Program-made: the position numbers and the translations under genes
The notes under the pieces: model-generated
What the model was told of the DNA's origin: nothing
Seen by the model: only the letters and a program-made list of their open reading frames with translations
The model's database searches: none
DNA from: DAOUBP01 sp964474695
Lineage (GTDB): Bacteria; Chloroflexota; Anaerolineae; CG2-30-64-16
Direction: 5' to 3'
DNA: 64,000 nt
Assembly (NCBI GenBank): GCA_964474695.1
Contig: CAYYTK010000022.1
Coordinates: 1-64,000 of the forward strand
In this document: piece by piece, positions 42,346 through 50,244 of the stretch
How positions within the stretch are numbered: the stretch's first letter is position 1
How the letters are laid out: each line of letters begins with the position of its first letter

Positions 42346-43032
42346 ATGCGAAACCGCGCTCGGATTCGTTATGCCACCCGTGAGATCCTGGGCGTCGTTG
42401 GGATGGGCGTGGCGCTGTTCTGGTCCGCCGGCACGCTGAACTGGTGGCCGGCCTGGGCTGCGCTGGCTGTGATGGCGTTCTGGACCGCCGCGATCGCCTT
42501 CATTGTTTTCCGCACCCACCCCGCGCTGCTGGCCGAGCGCCTGGAGCCGCGTAAGGGTGAAAAGCGCTGGGACTCAGCGATTGTCGGTCTTATGGGCCTG
42601 GTCACCCTGGTGCGCTACATCCTTGCCGGGCTGGATCAGCGCCACGGCTGGACGGGCGGCCTGCCGGTAGGGGTGCAGCTTGCAGCCCTAGCCCTATGTG
42701 TGGCGGGCAACGATGTCCTGTTCGTCTGGGCCGCGGCTGCTAACGCCTACTTCTCGCGCATCACGCGTATCCAGTCCGAGCGCGGCCACACGGTTGTGAC
42801 CGGCGGCCCCTACCGCTACGTGCGGCACCCCGCCTATACAGGCACGATCCTGTACGAGTTGGCCGTGTCGATCCTGCTCGCTTCCTGGCCGGCGTTGATC
42901 GCCAGCGGCGTGAGCACCGCTCTCATGATTCTGCGCACTGCGCTCGAAGACCGGACACTGCAAACAGAACTGCCCGGTTATGCAGAGTACACCCAACACA
43001 CGCGGTATCGCCTGTTTCCAGGCTTGTGGTAA
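42346..43032 (+). CDS. Isoprenylcysteine carboxyl methyltransferase family membrane protein
   Basis: A 228-residue protein with about five hydrophobic helices and the SAM-binding signature RGHTVVTGGPYRYVRHPAYTG followed by EDRTLQTELPGYAEYTQHTRYRLFPGLW. This is the full-length version of the ICMT/PEMT-like fold; bacterial members methylate lipids, small molecules or proteins mostly unknown. GGGAGG precedes the ATG, which lies one base after the stop of the truncated paralogue, so the pair once formed, or still forms, a tandem. Confidence 0.85.
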   Translation: MRNRARIRYATREILGVVGMGVALFWSAGTLNWWPAWAALAVMAFWTAAIAFIVFRTHPALLAERLEPRKGEKRWDSAIVGLMGLVTLVRYILAGLDQRHGWTGGLPVGVQLAALALCVAGNDVLFVWAAAANAYFSRITRIQSERGHTVVTGGPYRYVRHPAYTGTILYELAVSILLASWPALIASGVSTALMILRTALEDRTLQTELPGYAEYTQHTRYRLFPGLW

Positions 43033-43082
43033 GTGCGCCAGGGCTGCAGCATGGACCTGGTTGATCGAAAGGAGCAGAGGCC

Positions 43083-43913
43083 ATGACGAACCAGACCAAT
43101 GTCCAATTGAAAGGTGTGGCCGAAACGCTACTGATTCCGCTCTACTTTCGGGCCAAAGAAACACAGCGCCCTGATGCACTCATCAAGGACGAGCAAGCCG
43201 TGGCGCTCGTCAAGCAGCTCGATTATGACTTCTCGAAGATCAAGCTTCGGCAGCACGATGAGGTGGCGATCATCCTGCGCTTGCGGGAGTTCGATCGCTT
43301 TGTGCGCGATTTTCTGAAGCGCCATCCGGACGGGGTCGTCGTCCATATCGGGTGCGGTCTCGATACGCGCTTCCAGCGCGTGGATAACGGCCGGGTGGAA
43401 TGGTATGACCTGGATTTGCCGGAGGTCGTTGATCTGCGCCGGAAGCTCATCGGCGGTGAAGGCGAGCGCTATCATCTGTTGGCTGGTTCGGTGTTCGACC
43501 GCGCGTGGCTGGATGCCGTCAGCATTCATCGCCCCCGCCCCTTTCTCTTTATGGCCGAGGCAGTGTTGATGTACTTTGAGGAGGCCCAGGTCAAGCGGCT
43601 CGTACTGACCTTGCGCCAGCTGTTTCCCGGCGCGGAACTGGTCTGTGATGCGGCGACGCCTTCCATGGTCCGGCTAGACAACCTGCATCTGGTCTTCACT
43701 CCGGTCCGCGCGCGTCTGCACTGGGGACTGGCGCGCGGCCTAGACCTCGAGACGTGGGGCGAGGGGATCCGCCTGCTCGAGGAGTGGTTTTACTTTGAGC
43801 GCCCCGAGCCTCGCCTGGGCTCCATGCAGATGATGCGCCATATCCCGGCCATCCGGAAAGCATCCGGGATCTTCCATTACCGGCTGGGAGAAGCTGAGGT
43901 CCAGGATGCCTGA
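43083..43913 (+). CDS. SAM-dependent methyltransferase, TcmP/LCMT-like
   Basis: A 276-residue class I methyltransferase. The SAM site VVVHIGCGLDTRFQRV and the family signature EWYDLDLPEVVDLRRKL identify the LCMT/TcmP group; AEAVLMYFEEAQVKRL is the conserved post-II region. It is the second such gene in the window (see 33490). AAGGAG precedes the ATG. Substrate unknown; TcmP-like proteins methylate carboxyl or hydroxyl groups. Confidence 0.88.
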   Translation: MTNQTNVQLKGVAETLLIPLYFRAKETQRPDALIKDEQAVALVKQLDYDFSKIKLRQHDEVAIILRLREFDRFVRDFLKRHPDGVVVHIGCGLDTRFQRVDNGRVEWYDLDLPEVVDLRRKLIGGEGERYHLLAGSVFDRAWLDAVSIHRPRPFLFMAEAVLMYFEEAQVKRLVLTLRQLFPGAELVCDAATPSMVRLDNLHLVFTPVRARLHWGLARGLDLETWGEGIRLLEEWFYFERPEPRLGSMQMMRHIPAIRKASGIFHYRLGEAEVQDA

Positions 43914-44097
43914 GCCAAACTCTGTCGGATAGGCTTCGCCTATTACTCTTCCCACATCTTGATCCCGCCCGACTGCGATCCCGGCGCCATGAGCCGGATC
44001 GCCGCCCGGGTAGTGATGCTCGGCGACCTGCGCGGCCTCGCCGCCTGGCGCTGCTCACGCCGAGCACCTGACGAGGGCCACCCGCCCTCGAAATCTG

Positions 44098-44123
44098 AAG
44101 CCCGACCACACCCGGTCGGGCTT
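44098..44123 (+). terminator. Rho-independent terminator
   Basis: AAGCCCGACC (44098-44107), loop ACACCC and GGTCGGGCTT (44114-44123), followed by TCTTGTG. A smaller ATAGGC-TTC-GCCTAT hairpin at 43929-43943 precedes it. Between the two, 43943-44097 contains no gene that I recognise; one minus-strand frame ends there in an unassigned peptide tail. Confidence 0.7.
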
Positions 44124-44188
44124 TCTTGTGTGTGTGATGGGAGCGATCTCGCCCCGCGGTCTTGCGCTGCCCCAATTGTGGCCAGGTC

Positions 44189-44779
44189 ATGACTGTGGTG
44201 GTACCGGCCGGCCGGATCACGGAGGTCAGCGGGCCGGCCACCTCCGGCAAGGTGACGCTGGCCGCGAAGGCTCTGGCGGCCGCGCAGCAGGATCCCAAGG
44301 CGTTGGTCGCCTGGCTCGACCTGGGCCGCACCTGCGACCCCGACTACCTGCACCGCTGCGGCCTGGCCTTCGACCGGCTGCTGGTGGTCCGGCCGGCTGA
44401 CGCCGCGGACGCGCTGGCCATCGCGCTGCACCTGGTCGAGAGCCACACGCTGGCCGCGCTCGTTTTCGATGGCACGGCGCAGCTTAAGGACGCCGACCAG
44501 GCGGCAGTCGCGGGCGCGCTGGAGCGCCTGGCGGTGGTCGTGGCCCAGTCCGCCGCCGCCGTGATCTTCCTCGCGGAACCCGGCGCGCAATCCCGGACTT
44601 TAGCCCATGTGGCGGCCGTGCAGCTGGCGCTGCGCCGCGAGCGCTGGCTGACAGTGGGTCAGGACGTGCGCGGCTACGAGGGGCAGGTGGCGGTCCTCAA
44701 GCACAGGCTGGGCCGGGTCGGCGCGGTCGTGCCGCTCCGCATCACGTTCAACGGCACGGTGCGCGGGGAGGGGCTGTGA
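44189..44779 (+). CDS. RecA/ImuA-like P-loop ATPase, short at the N terminus
   Basis: A 196-residue RecA-fold protein. GRITEVSGPATSGKVTLAAK resembles the RecA/ImuA Walker A (GPxSSGKT), and a Walker-B-like LAALVFDGTAQ follows an intact core with DLGRTCDPDYLHRCGLAFDRLLVVRP, close to ImuA's arrangement. ImuA normally has 40-60 more residues before the P-loop; here the ATG at 44189 is only a few codons away and upstream TTG/GTG codons do not restore the missing part. It is either a small RecA-like regulator or a truncated mutasome gene. The dnaE-like fragment at 47508 supports the latter. Confidence 0.6.
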   Translation: MTVVVPAGRITEVSGPATSGKVTLAAKALAAAQQDPKALVAWLDLGRTCDPDYLHRCGLAFDRLLVVRPADAADALAIALHLVESHTLAALVFDGTAQLKDADQAAVAGALERLAVVVAQSAAAVIFLAEPGAQSRTLAHVAAVQLALRRERWLTVGQDVRGYEGQVAVLKHRLGRVGAVVPLRITFNGTVRGEGL

Positions 44780-44845
44780 AGGGAGCGGCAGAGCTGGAGA
44801 TACGGGGATGAGGCAGGGTATGCTGCTGCCCTGCCCGGTCTGCTC

Positions 44846-45601
44846 CTACTCCCAGCGGAACGTTTTCGTCGAAATGAGCACCCCCAGCAGGAGTATCCCA
44901 GCCAGCACGCCGGCATCCAGCAGATGTTGCCCCCACGGCTCGCCGGCCCACAGGCCACGCAGCAGATTGACCACGTAGGTCAGCGGCAGGAAGGCCGCCA
45001 CCTTCTGCATCGCTGCGGGCATCAGCTCGCGCGGCCAGGCTGCGCCGGAGAAGATCAGCATCGGATAGAGCAGCACCATCCCGACGATCTGGGCCGTGCG
45101 CGCGGTGGGCATGATGCCCGCCAGGATGAAGCCGACCCCGAAAAAGCTCAGGCTGGCCAGGACGAATCCAGCTGCCACGCTGAAGGCGTTGCCCGCGAAA
45201 TTCACGTGATAGACCAACTTGCCGGCCGCGACCAGCAGCAGCATGCCCAGGCAGGTCATGACGAAGACCACGACGAGCTGCGCGGCCATGACGACCAGCG
45301 GGCTGACCGGCGTGGTGCGCAGGCGGCGGAGGATGCCGTTCTCCCGGTAAGTGGCCAGCGTGATGGTGATAGGCATCAGCCCCACCATGCCGATGATCAT
45401 GGCGGTGAAGGTTGGGATCAGCGTGTCAATCGCACCGGCGGCCGGCCCCTGGCCCTCCGGCAGCGGGGCGGCCGTGTTGCCGTAGATGGTGCCGAAGATG
45501 AACAGCATCAACACCGGCAGGATCAGCGTGAAGAAGGCGCTGGCCGGCTCGCGCAGGAACAGCTTGGCCTCCATCCAGGTCATTTTGCCCAGGCTTTTCA
45601 T
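44846..45601 (-). CDS. ABC-2 type exporter permease
   Basis: A 251-residue permease with six helices, of the DrrB/ABC-2 type: EAKLFLREPASAFFTLILPVLMLFIFG, YRENGILRRLRTTPVSPL and a C-terminal WPRELMPAAMQKVAAFLPLTYVVNLLRGLW motif. Such proteins export drugs, lipids or peptides with an ABC ATPase. ATG 45601 is preferred (GAGGTG upstream); a GTG four codons earlier overlaps the ATPase stop. Last gene of a four-gene operon with its ATPase, a regulator and a membrane protein. Confidence 0.88.
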   Translation of the reverse strand: MKSLGKMTWMEAKLFLREPASAFFTLILPVLMLFIFGTIYGNTAAPLPEGQGPAAGAIDTLIPTFTAMIIGMVGLMPITITLATYRENGILRRLRTTPVSPLVVMAAQLVVVFVMTCLGMLLLVAAGKLVYHVNFAGNAFSVAAGFVLASLSFFGVGFILAGIMPTARTAQIVGMVLLYPMLIFSGAAWPRELMPAAMQKVAAFLPLTYVVNLLRGLWAGEPWGQHLLDAGVLAGILLLGVLISTKTFRWE

Positions 45602-45609
45602 CTCGCACC

Positions 45610-46533
45610 TCACTCGCGCAGCTTGCGGCCGGTCAGGCTCAGGAAGACATCTTCCAGGGTCGGCTGCTCGGTGCGCAGGTCACGGAACGGCGCCCCCTGG
45701 CCGGTCAGAAGGCCGACCACCTCGCTCACCAGCGGGACCGGCCGGCCATTCGCACCGTGGACGATGACCCGCTCGCCTGCGACCTCCAGCCGGCCCACCC
45801 GCGACAGGGCATCCCGGAGCGCCGGCGCCAGGCCGCCGTCCACATTGAAAACCACCCGTTCCCCCGCGCCCAGGCTCCGGATCAGGGCCGCCGGGGTGTC
45901 CAGCGCCACGATCCGGCCGCGGTCCAGGATGGCGACCCGGTCGCACAGGCGCTCAGCCTCCTCCATGAAATGGGTGGTCAGCAGCACCGTCTTGCCCCGC
46001 CCGCGCACATCTGCCACCAGCTCCCAGATGGCGTGCCGCGCCTGGGGGTCGAGGCCGGTGGTCAGCTCGTCCAGGTAGACCAGTTCCGGATCCGGCAGGA
46101 GTGCGAGCGCAATGAACAGGCGCTGCTTCTGCCCGCCGGACAGCTTTGCAAAGGGGGTCTTGCGTTTCTCTTCCAGCCCCAGTCCGGCCATCAACGCTCG
46201 CCAGTCGGCCGGCCGGGGGTAGAACGAGGCGTACAGATCCAGCGCCTCCCACACGCGCATCCGGTCCGGCAGGTTGGACTGCTGCAACTGGATCCCGGTG
46301 CGCAAGCGCAGGGCCTGGCCATCGCGCCCCGGATCCAGGCCCAGCACGCGGATCGCCCCCCGGTCCGGCGTCCGCAGCCCCTCCAGGCATTCGATCGTGG
46401 TGGTCTTGCCCGCGCCGTTCGGGCCGACCATGCCGAAGATCTCGCCTTCGTTGACCTCGAACGAGATGTCGTCCACGGCAACGGTCGTGCCGTAGACCTT
46501 CCGCAGCCCCTCAACGCCTACGATTGCGTCCAT
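45610..46533 (-). CDS. ABC exporter ATP-binding protein, DrrA-like
   Basis: A 307-residue ATPase: Walker A GPNGAGKTTT, Q-loop QLQQSNL, signature LSGGQKQRL, Walker B LVYLDELTTGLDP and H-loop TTHFMEEAE. The D-loop-adjacent proline of the usual LDEPTTGLDP is Leu here. The C-terminal domain (EQPTLEDVFLSLTGR) is the DrrA/NatA-type regulatory tail. ATG 46533 is preferred because GGAAG lies eight bases before it. It pairs with the permease encoded next. Confidence 0.92.
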   Translation of the reverse strand: MDAIVGVEGLRKVYGTTVAVDDISFEVNEGEIFGMVGPNGAGKTTTIECLEGLRTPDRGAIRVLGLDPGRDGQALRLRTGIQLQQSNLPDRMRVWEALDLYASFYPRPADWRALMAGLGLEEKRKTPFAKLSGGQKQRLFIALALLPDPELVYLDELTTGLDPQARHAIWELVADVRGRGKTVLLTTHFMEEAERLCDRVAILDRGRIVALDTPAALIRSLGAGERVVFNVDGGLAPALRDALSRVGRLEVAGERVIVHGANGRPVPLVSEVVGLLTGQGAPFRDLRTEQPTLEDVFLSLTGRKLRE

Positions 46534-46538
46534 AGTGC

Positions 46539-46832
46539 TCACTTCCTTGTCAAGATCGATTCCAGCGCGACCACGTGCTCCCGAAAGACCCTGCGCCCGT
46601 CGAGGGTGGCAGCGACGAAGGTGCGCGGCTTGCGCTGGACAAAAACCTTAGCGACCGCGATATAGCCGGCCTCTTCCAGCTTGCGCAGGTGGGCGCCCAG
46701 GTTGCCGTCGGTGACTTGCAGCAGATCCCGCAGGGTCGAGAAGTCCATTTCGTCCTCCGGCTCCAGGGTCACCAGCGCGGCCATGATGCGCAGGCGCACC
46801 GGTTGGTGGATGGTTTCGTTCAACTCGGCCAT
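46539..46832 (-). CDS. Winged-helix transcriptional regulator of the exporter operon
   Basis: A 97-residue MarR/ArsR-like winged helix of the HTH_34 type: HQPVRLRIMAALVTLEPEDEMDFSTLRDLLQVTDGNLGAHLRKLEEAGYIAVAKVF(VQRKPRTFV)AAT. It lies inside the operon it presumably controls, with AGGTGG before the ATG, two bases after the stop of the membrane-protein gene. The palindromic sites at 47419-47445 in front of the operon are the likely target. Confidence 0.85.
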   Translation of the reverse strand: MAELNETIHQPVRLRIMAALVTLEPEDEMDFSTLRDLLQVTDGNLGAHLRKLEEAGYIAVAKVFVQRKPRTFVAATLDGRRVFREHVVALESILTRK

Positions 46833-46834
46833 CT

Positions 46835-47404
46835 TCACCACCTCGAACGGATATAGAGGGCGAGGGCGATCATCCCGCCGCCGCCCAGGAGCCCCATCCA
46901 CAGGTAGAAGTAGCCGGGCAGCAGGAAGTAGCCGACCAGCGCCAGCGCGGCGATCGGCAGCGCCCACCAGACCGCAGAGAAAGAGAGCAGCAGGCCCATG
47001 GCCGTCTGGCCGAGCATGATGAACAGAATGATGAACAGGGTCACCTGTTTGCCATCCGTGGGCCGGGCAATGGCGATGGCGGCAATGGCATAGAAGGCCA
47101 GAAACAGCCAGAAGATACCCGCCCGTTTTGCAGAAGCGGATGCCGACGGCCCGCGGACGCGCGGCCCCACCCGGCGGCCGAGCAGTATCGAAAGCGCGCT
47201 GCCCAAGACGCTCACCCCGATCCAAATCGCAGGGACGACCGGGCCGGACAGGAACTGGGTGGCAAGAAACCCGGCGAGCCACACAATCCCCGTGATGATC
47301 AGGAAGATGTACGCGCCGCTTGAGGCAAACGCGCGACGGGCCCTCTGCGTCATTCTTTCGATGTCCGCCAGCGCTTCTTCAGCTTCATCCGGTGAGATGT
47401 TCAC
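46835..47404 (-). CDS. Uncharacterised multi-spanning membrane protein
   Basis: A 189-residue protein with a short acidic N terminus (ISPDEAEEALADIERM) and about five to six helices in paired hairpins (IFLIITGIVWLAGFLATQFL, GIFWLFLAFYAIAAIAI, WWALPIAALALVGYFLLPGYFY). Similar proteins are often encoded beside HTH_34-type regulators and ABC-2 exporters, perhaps as sensors or anchors. First gene of the operon; function unknown. Confidence 0.7.
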   Translation of the reverse strand: MNISPDEAEEALADIERMTQRARRAFASSGAYIFLIITGIVWLAGFLATQFLSGPVVPAIWIGVSVLGSALSILLGRRVGPRVRGPSASASAKRAGIFWLFLAFYAIAAIAIARPTDGKQVTLFIILFIMLGQTAMGLLLSFSAVWWALPIAALALVGYFLLPGYFYLWMGLLGGGGMIALALYIRSRW

Positions 47405-47418
47405 TTGTTCGCTCCTAT

Positions 47419-47469
47419 AGAATACTCTATTGCGCAGAGTACTCTATACTATTATTTCGATTTTGTCAA
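47419..47469 (-). promoter_or_regulatory. Promoter and palindromic operators of the exporter operon
   Basis: On the minus strand TTGACA (47469-47464), a 17-base spacer and TAGAGT (47446-47441). The perfect palindrome AGAGTACTCT (47436-47445) covers the -10 box, and the near-identical AGAATACTCT (47419-47428) lies 17 bases away start to start. Spacing of less than two helical turns suggests two repressor dimers. Confidence 0.75.
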
Positions 47470-47507
47470 GGGCCAAGCCGAAGAAAGAAGCTTAAAAATC
47501 CGAATGT

Positions 47508-47609
47508 GATACATCTGGCTTCGAGGACGCCGGCCTGATCAAGACCGATCTGCTGAGCCTGGCCACCCTGGGCATGGTGACTGAGGCGTGTGCGCTCGTG
47601 GGGCGAGGC
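47508..47609 (+). pseudogene. DNA polymerase III alpha (DnaE/DnaE2-like) fragment
   Basis: The frame reads DTSGFEDAGLIKTDLLSLAT then LGMVTEACALVGRG, which follows the DnaE consensus (xxxGLIKIDLLGLxxLxxIxxALxLI) in the palm domain. An upstream stop in frame (47493-47495) and a loss of similarity after about 47610 show that only a fragment remains. The surrounding 442 bases (47405-47846) hold no other gene apart from the exporter promoter. Confidence 0.6.
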
Positions 47610-47846
47610 ATTCCGAGGAAGGAGACTCTTCGGCCACGATCCCGGGCACAGGCGATCAACCTGGCAATTCGACATTCATCCGCGGTCAGCGTGCTGGTGC
47701 AGGGTGTGAGGACGCTGCGCCACCTGCCCCCAGCCTGAAGCTGTTGCCGCGCGCCTGGCAGGTCTTGGCACTTGACGGAATCCCGAGTCATGCCGTAGTA
47801 TCATCAACTGGATCGCCTGGCCGTTGGTCGAGAAGGAGAGCCATAG

Positions 47847-49970
47847 ATGTCGGAGCTGAAGAAGCTGGAGTTGCCTGTTAAGGGCATGGATTGCGCAGAG
47901 TGCACCATGCACGTCCGCGAGGCGCTTGCTGCCTTGCCCGGCGTGCATACGGTCGATGTCTTCCTGGCCTCGGAAAAGGCCGTCCTGCGCTACGATCCGG
48001 CCCTCGTGGACCTCACAGCCATGCGCGGCGCAGTGGCAGCCGCAGGCTACTCGGCGCCCGATACCTCAGCGGCGGCAGCGCCGGTGGCAGAACCTGCCGC
48101 GCGGATCGGCCTCGGGGACTTCAACCGGCGCTTGCTGACCCTGCTGGCCGTGGTGTTTGGGGCCGTGCTGTTCGTTGTCGTGGTCGGCGAATGGCTGGGC
48201 TTGCTGGAGAAGATCACCGAGCGTGTCCCTTTGCCGATAGGCGCCGCCATCGTCATCGCCGCCGGTTATCCGGTGTTCCGCAACGTGATCCGCGCCGCCC
48301 TGCGCCGCCAGGTGATTTCCCACACGCTGATGAGTCTTGGCGTCATCGCTGCCCTGGCCGTCGGCCAATGGGCGACGGCCGTCGTGGTGGTCTTCTTCAT
48401 GCGGGTCGGCGATTACGCCGAGCGCTTCACGACAGAGCGGGCGCGGCGCGCGGTGAGAGATCTTACCGCGCTGGCGCCAAAGACGGCCCGTGTGGAGCGA
48501 GGCGGCCGGGAGGAAGAGGCGCCGCTGAGCGAGGTGCTGCCGGGTGACATCGTCGTGGTGCGGCCGGGCGAGAGCATTCCGGTGGACGGCGACGTGTTGG
48601 CAGGGCAGGCCACGGTGGACCAGTCGGCCATCACGGGCGAGTCGATGCCGGTCGAAGCCGGCCCCGGTGCGCACGTCTACGCTGCCACCATCGCCCGCCT
48701 GGGCCACTTACGGGTGCGCGCCACGCACGTTGGGCCCGATACGACCTTTGGTCGGGTCATCAAGATGGTCGAGGAGGCCGAGGCGCATCGGGCGGACGTG
48801 CAGCGCATCGCCGATCGGTTCTCAGCCTATTACCTGCCTGTGGTCGCCGGGATCGCGGCCCTCACGTTGCTGTTCCGGCGCGATCCATTGGCAACCGCGG
48901 CGGTATTGGTCGTGGCCTGTTCGTGCTCCTTCGCGCTGGCCACCCCCATCGCCATGCTGGCTTCCATCGGGGCTGGCGCCAGGCGCGGGCTGATGATCAA
49001 AGGCGGGAGGTATCTTGAGCTCCTGGCCCGTGCTGATGTTTTGCTGATCGATAAGACGGGCACGCTCACGCTCGGCAAGCCCCGGCTGACCGACGTCATT
49101 GCTCTCAAGGGGTTGTCGGAAGGTGAGGTCCTGGCTCTGACAGCGTCGGCCGAACGCTATTCGGAGCATCCTCTGGCGGAGGCGGTGCGCGCTGCAGCAG
49201 TGGATCGCGGCGTGCCCCTGGTTGACCCGCACGACTTTTCTGCTCGGCCCGGCGTAGGCGTGCAGGCCAGGGTGGACGGCCGTGAGGTCCTGGTCGGCAG
49301 CAGGCGCATGCTTGCAGAGGCCGTTCCGTCGCTTGCCGGTGCCGAGTTGGCTTCAGGCGCCAGGCTGGAGGCTGAGGGCAAGACGCTGCTTTACGTGGCG
49401 CGGGACGGGGAACTCGTGGGCGTGGTCGCTGCGGCGGATACCCTGCGGCCTGAAGTGCCGGCCGCGCTGGCTGAAGTGCGCGGCCTGGGCGTGCGGTGCG
49501 TCGAACTGCTGACCGGCGACAACGAGCGCACGGCCGCCAACCTGGCCGGACGACTCGGCGTGCAGTATCGGGCCAATCTGCTGCCCGAAGACAAGATTCG
49601 TATCGTTCGGGAATACCAGGCGCAAGGGCACACCGTGGTGATGGTTGGCGACGGCGTGAACGATGCACCTGCGCTGGCGCAGGCCGACGTGGGTATCGCC
49701 ATGGGCGCTGCCGGGACCGACATCGCGATCGAAGCGGCGCACATCGCATTGATGCGCGAGGAGTGGACCCTCGTGCCCCAGGTCCTGAGAATCGCGCAGC
49801 GCACCATGCGGGTCGTGGTGATGAACCTCGGCTTCACCGCCTTGTACAACCTGGTGGGTCTTTCGCTTGCCGCCTTCGGCCTCCTGCCGCCCATCCTCGC
49901 CGCGGCCGCGCAATCTCTCCCCGACCTGGGGATCTTGGGCAACTCGTCGCGCCTGCTGAAGCAAAAGTAA
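47847..49970 (+). CDS. Heavy-metal P1B-type ATPase with CSC membrane motif
   Basis: A 707-residue metal pump. An N-terminal HMA domain (GMDCAECT, Cys16/Cys19) is followed by helices, the actuator TGESMPVE, the phosphorylated Asp402 in DKTGTLTLG, the SEHPLAEA motif and the hinge GDGVNDAPALAQADVGIAMG. The membrane metal site is unusual: Cys358-Ser-Cys360 (VVACSCSFALATP) where CPC is normal. Metal choice (Zn/Cd/Co or Cu) therefore cannot be read from the usual CPx rule. AAGGAG precedes the ATG. No metal-responsive regulator is directly adjacent. Confidence 0.92.
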   Translation: MSELKKLELPVKGMDCAECTMHVREALAALPGVHTVDVFLASEKAVLRYDPALVDLTAMRGAVAAAGYSAPDTSAAAAPVAEPAARIGLGDFNRRLLTLLAVVFGAVLFVVVVGEWLGLLEKITERVPLPIGAAIVIAAGYPVFRNVIRAALRRQVISHTLMSLGVIAALAVGQWATAVVVVFFMRVGDYAERFTTERARRAVRDLTALAPKTARVERGGREEEAPLSEVLPGDIVVVRPGESIPVDGDVLAGQATVDQSAITGESMPVEAGPGAHVYAATIARLGHLRVRATHVGPDTTFGRVIKMVEEAEAHRADVQRIADRFSAYYLPVVAGIAALTLLFRRDPLATAAVLVVACSCSFALATPIAMLASIGAGARRGLMIKGGRYLELLARADVLLIDKTGTLTLGKPRLTDVIALKGLSEGEVLALTASAERYSEHPLAEAVRAAAVDRGVPLVDPHDFSARPGVGVQARVDGREVLVGSRRMLAEAVPSLAGAELASGARLEAEGKTLLYVARDGELVGVVAAADTLRPEVPAALAEVRGLGVRCVELLTGDNERTAANLAGRLGVQYRANLLPEDKIRIVREYQAQGHTVVMVGDGVNDAPALAQADVGIAMGAAGTDIAIEAAHIALMREEWTLVPQVLRIAQRTMRVVVMNLGFTALYNLVGLSLAAFGLLPPILAAAAQSLPDLGILGNSSRLLKQK

Positions 49971-49982
49971 GGCCCACCTATC

Positions 49983-50162
49983 CTATGGCTTGGGCTCGCC
50001 GGCCAGCAGCTCGCCGGCCAGCAGCGCATACACATAGGTGTCGGTCCACAGCGGCGCGCCGGCTGTGTCGCGCCGAAAGAAGACATCCTGCCGGTGCAGC
50101 GCCTCGCGGCGGAAGCCGATCTTCTCCAGCAGCCGCCACGAGGCGGTGTTCTCCGGGTTGCA
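49983..50162 (-). pseudogene. C-terminal remnant of a RimJ/RimL-type GNAT acetyltransferase
   Basis: Fifty-nine codons read CNPENTASWRLLEKIGFRRE... and end DTYVYALLAGELLAGEPKP then TAG. NPxNxASxxLLEKxGFRxE is the acetyl-CoA/C-terminal signature of GNAT proteins. A TGA two codons upstream and unrelated promoter sequence of the next gene show that the N-terminal two thirds are gone. Confidence 0.75.
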
Positions 50163-50218
50163 ATGTTTTCAAATACCCGGAATCCACAAGAACCGATGGG
50201 TGGCGATGCCGATTGTGG

Positions 50219-50224
50219 TATAAT
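50219..50224 (+). promoter_or_regulatory. TATAAT -10 box upstream of the hybrid sensor
   Basis: A perfect TATAAT lies 20 bases before the ATG; no good -35 box is found at 16-18 bases. The leader would be very short. Confidence 0.45.
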
Positions 50225-50244
50225 GCGACAAGAGGTAGTCGACC

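Noticed and set aside
43943..44097. Minus-strand peptide tail ending IRLMAPGSQSGGIKMWEE as a gene
   Set aside because: It looks protein-like, but no start, no upstream domain and no family could be recognised, and the terminator lies just upstream of it on that strand.
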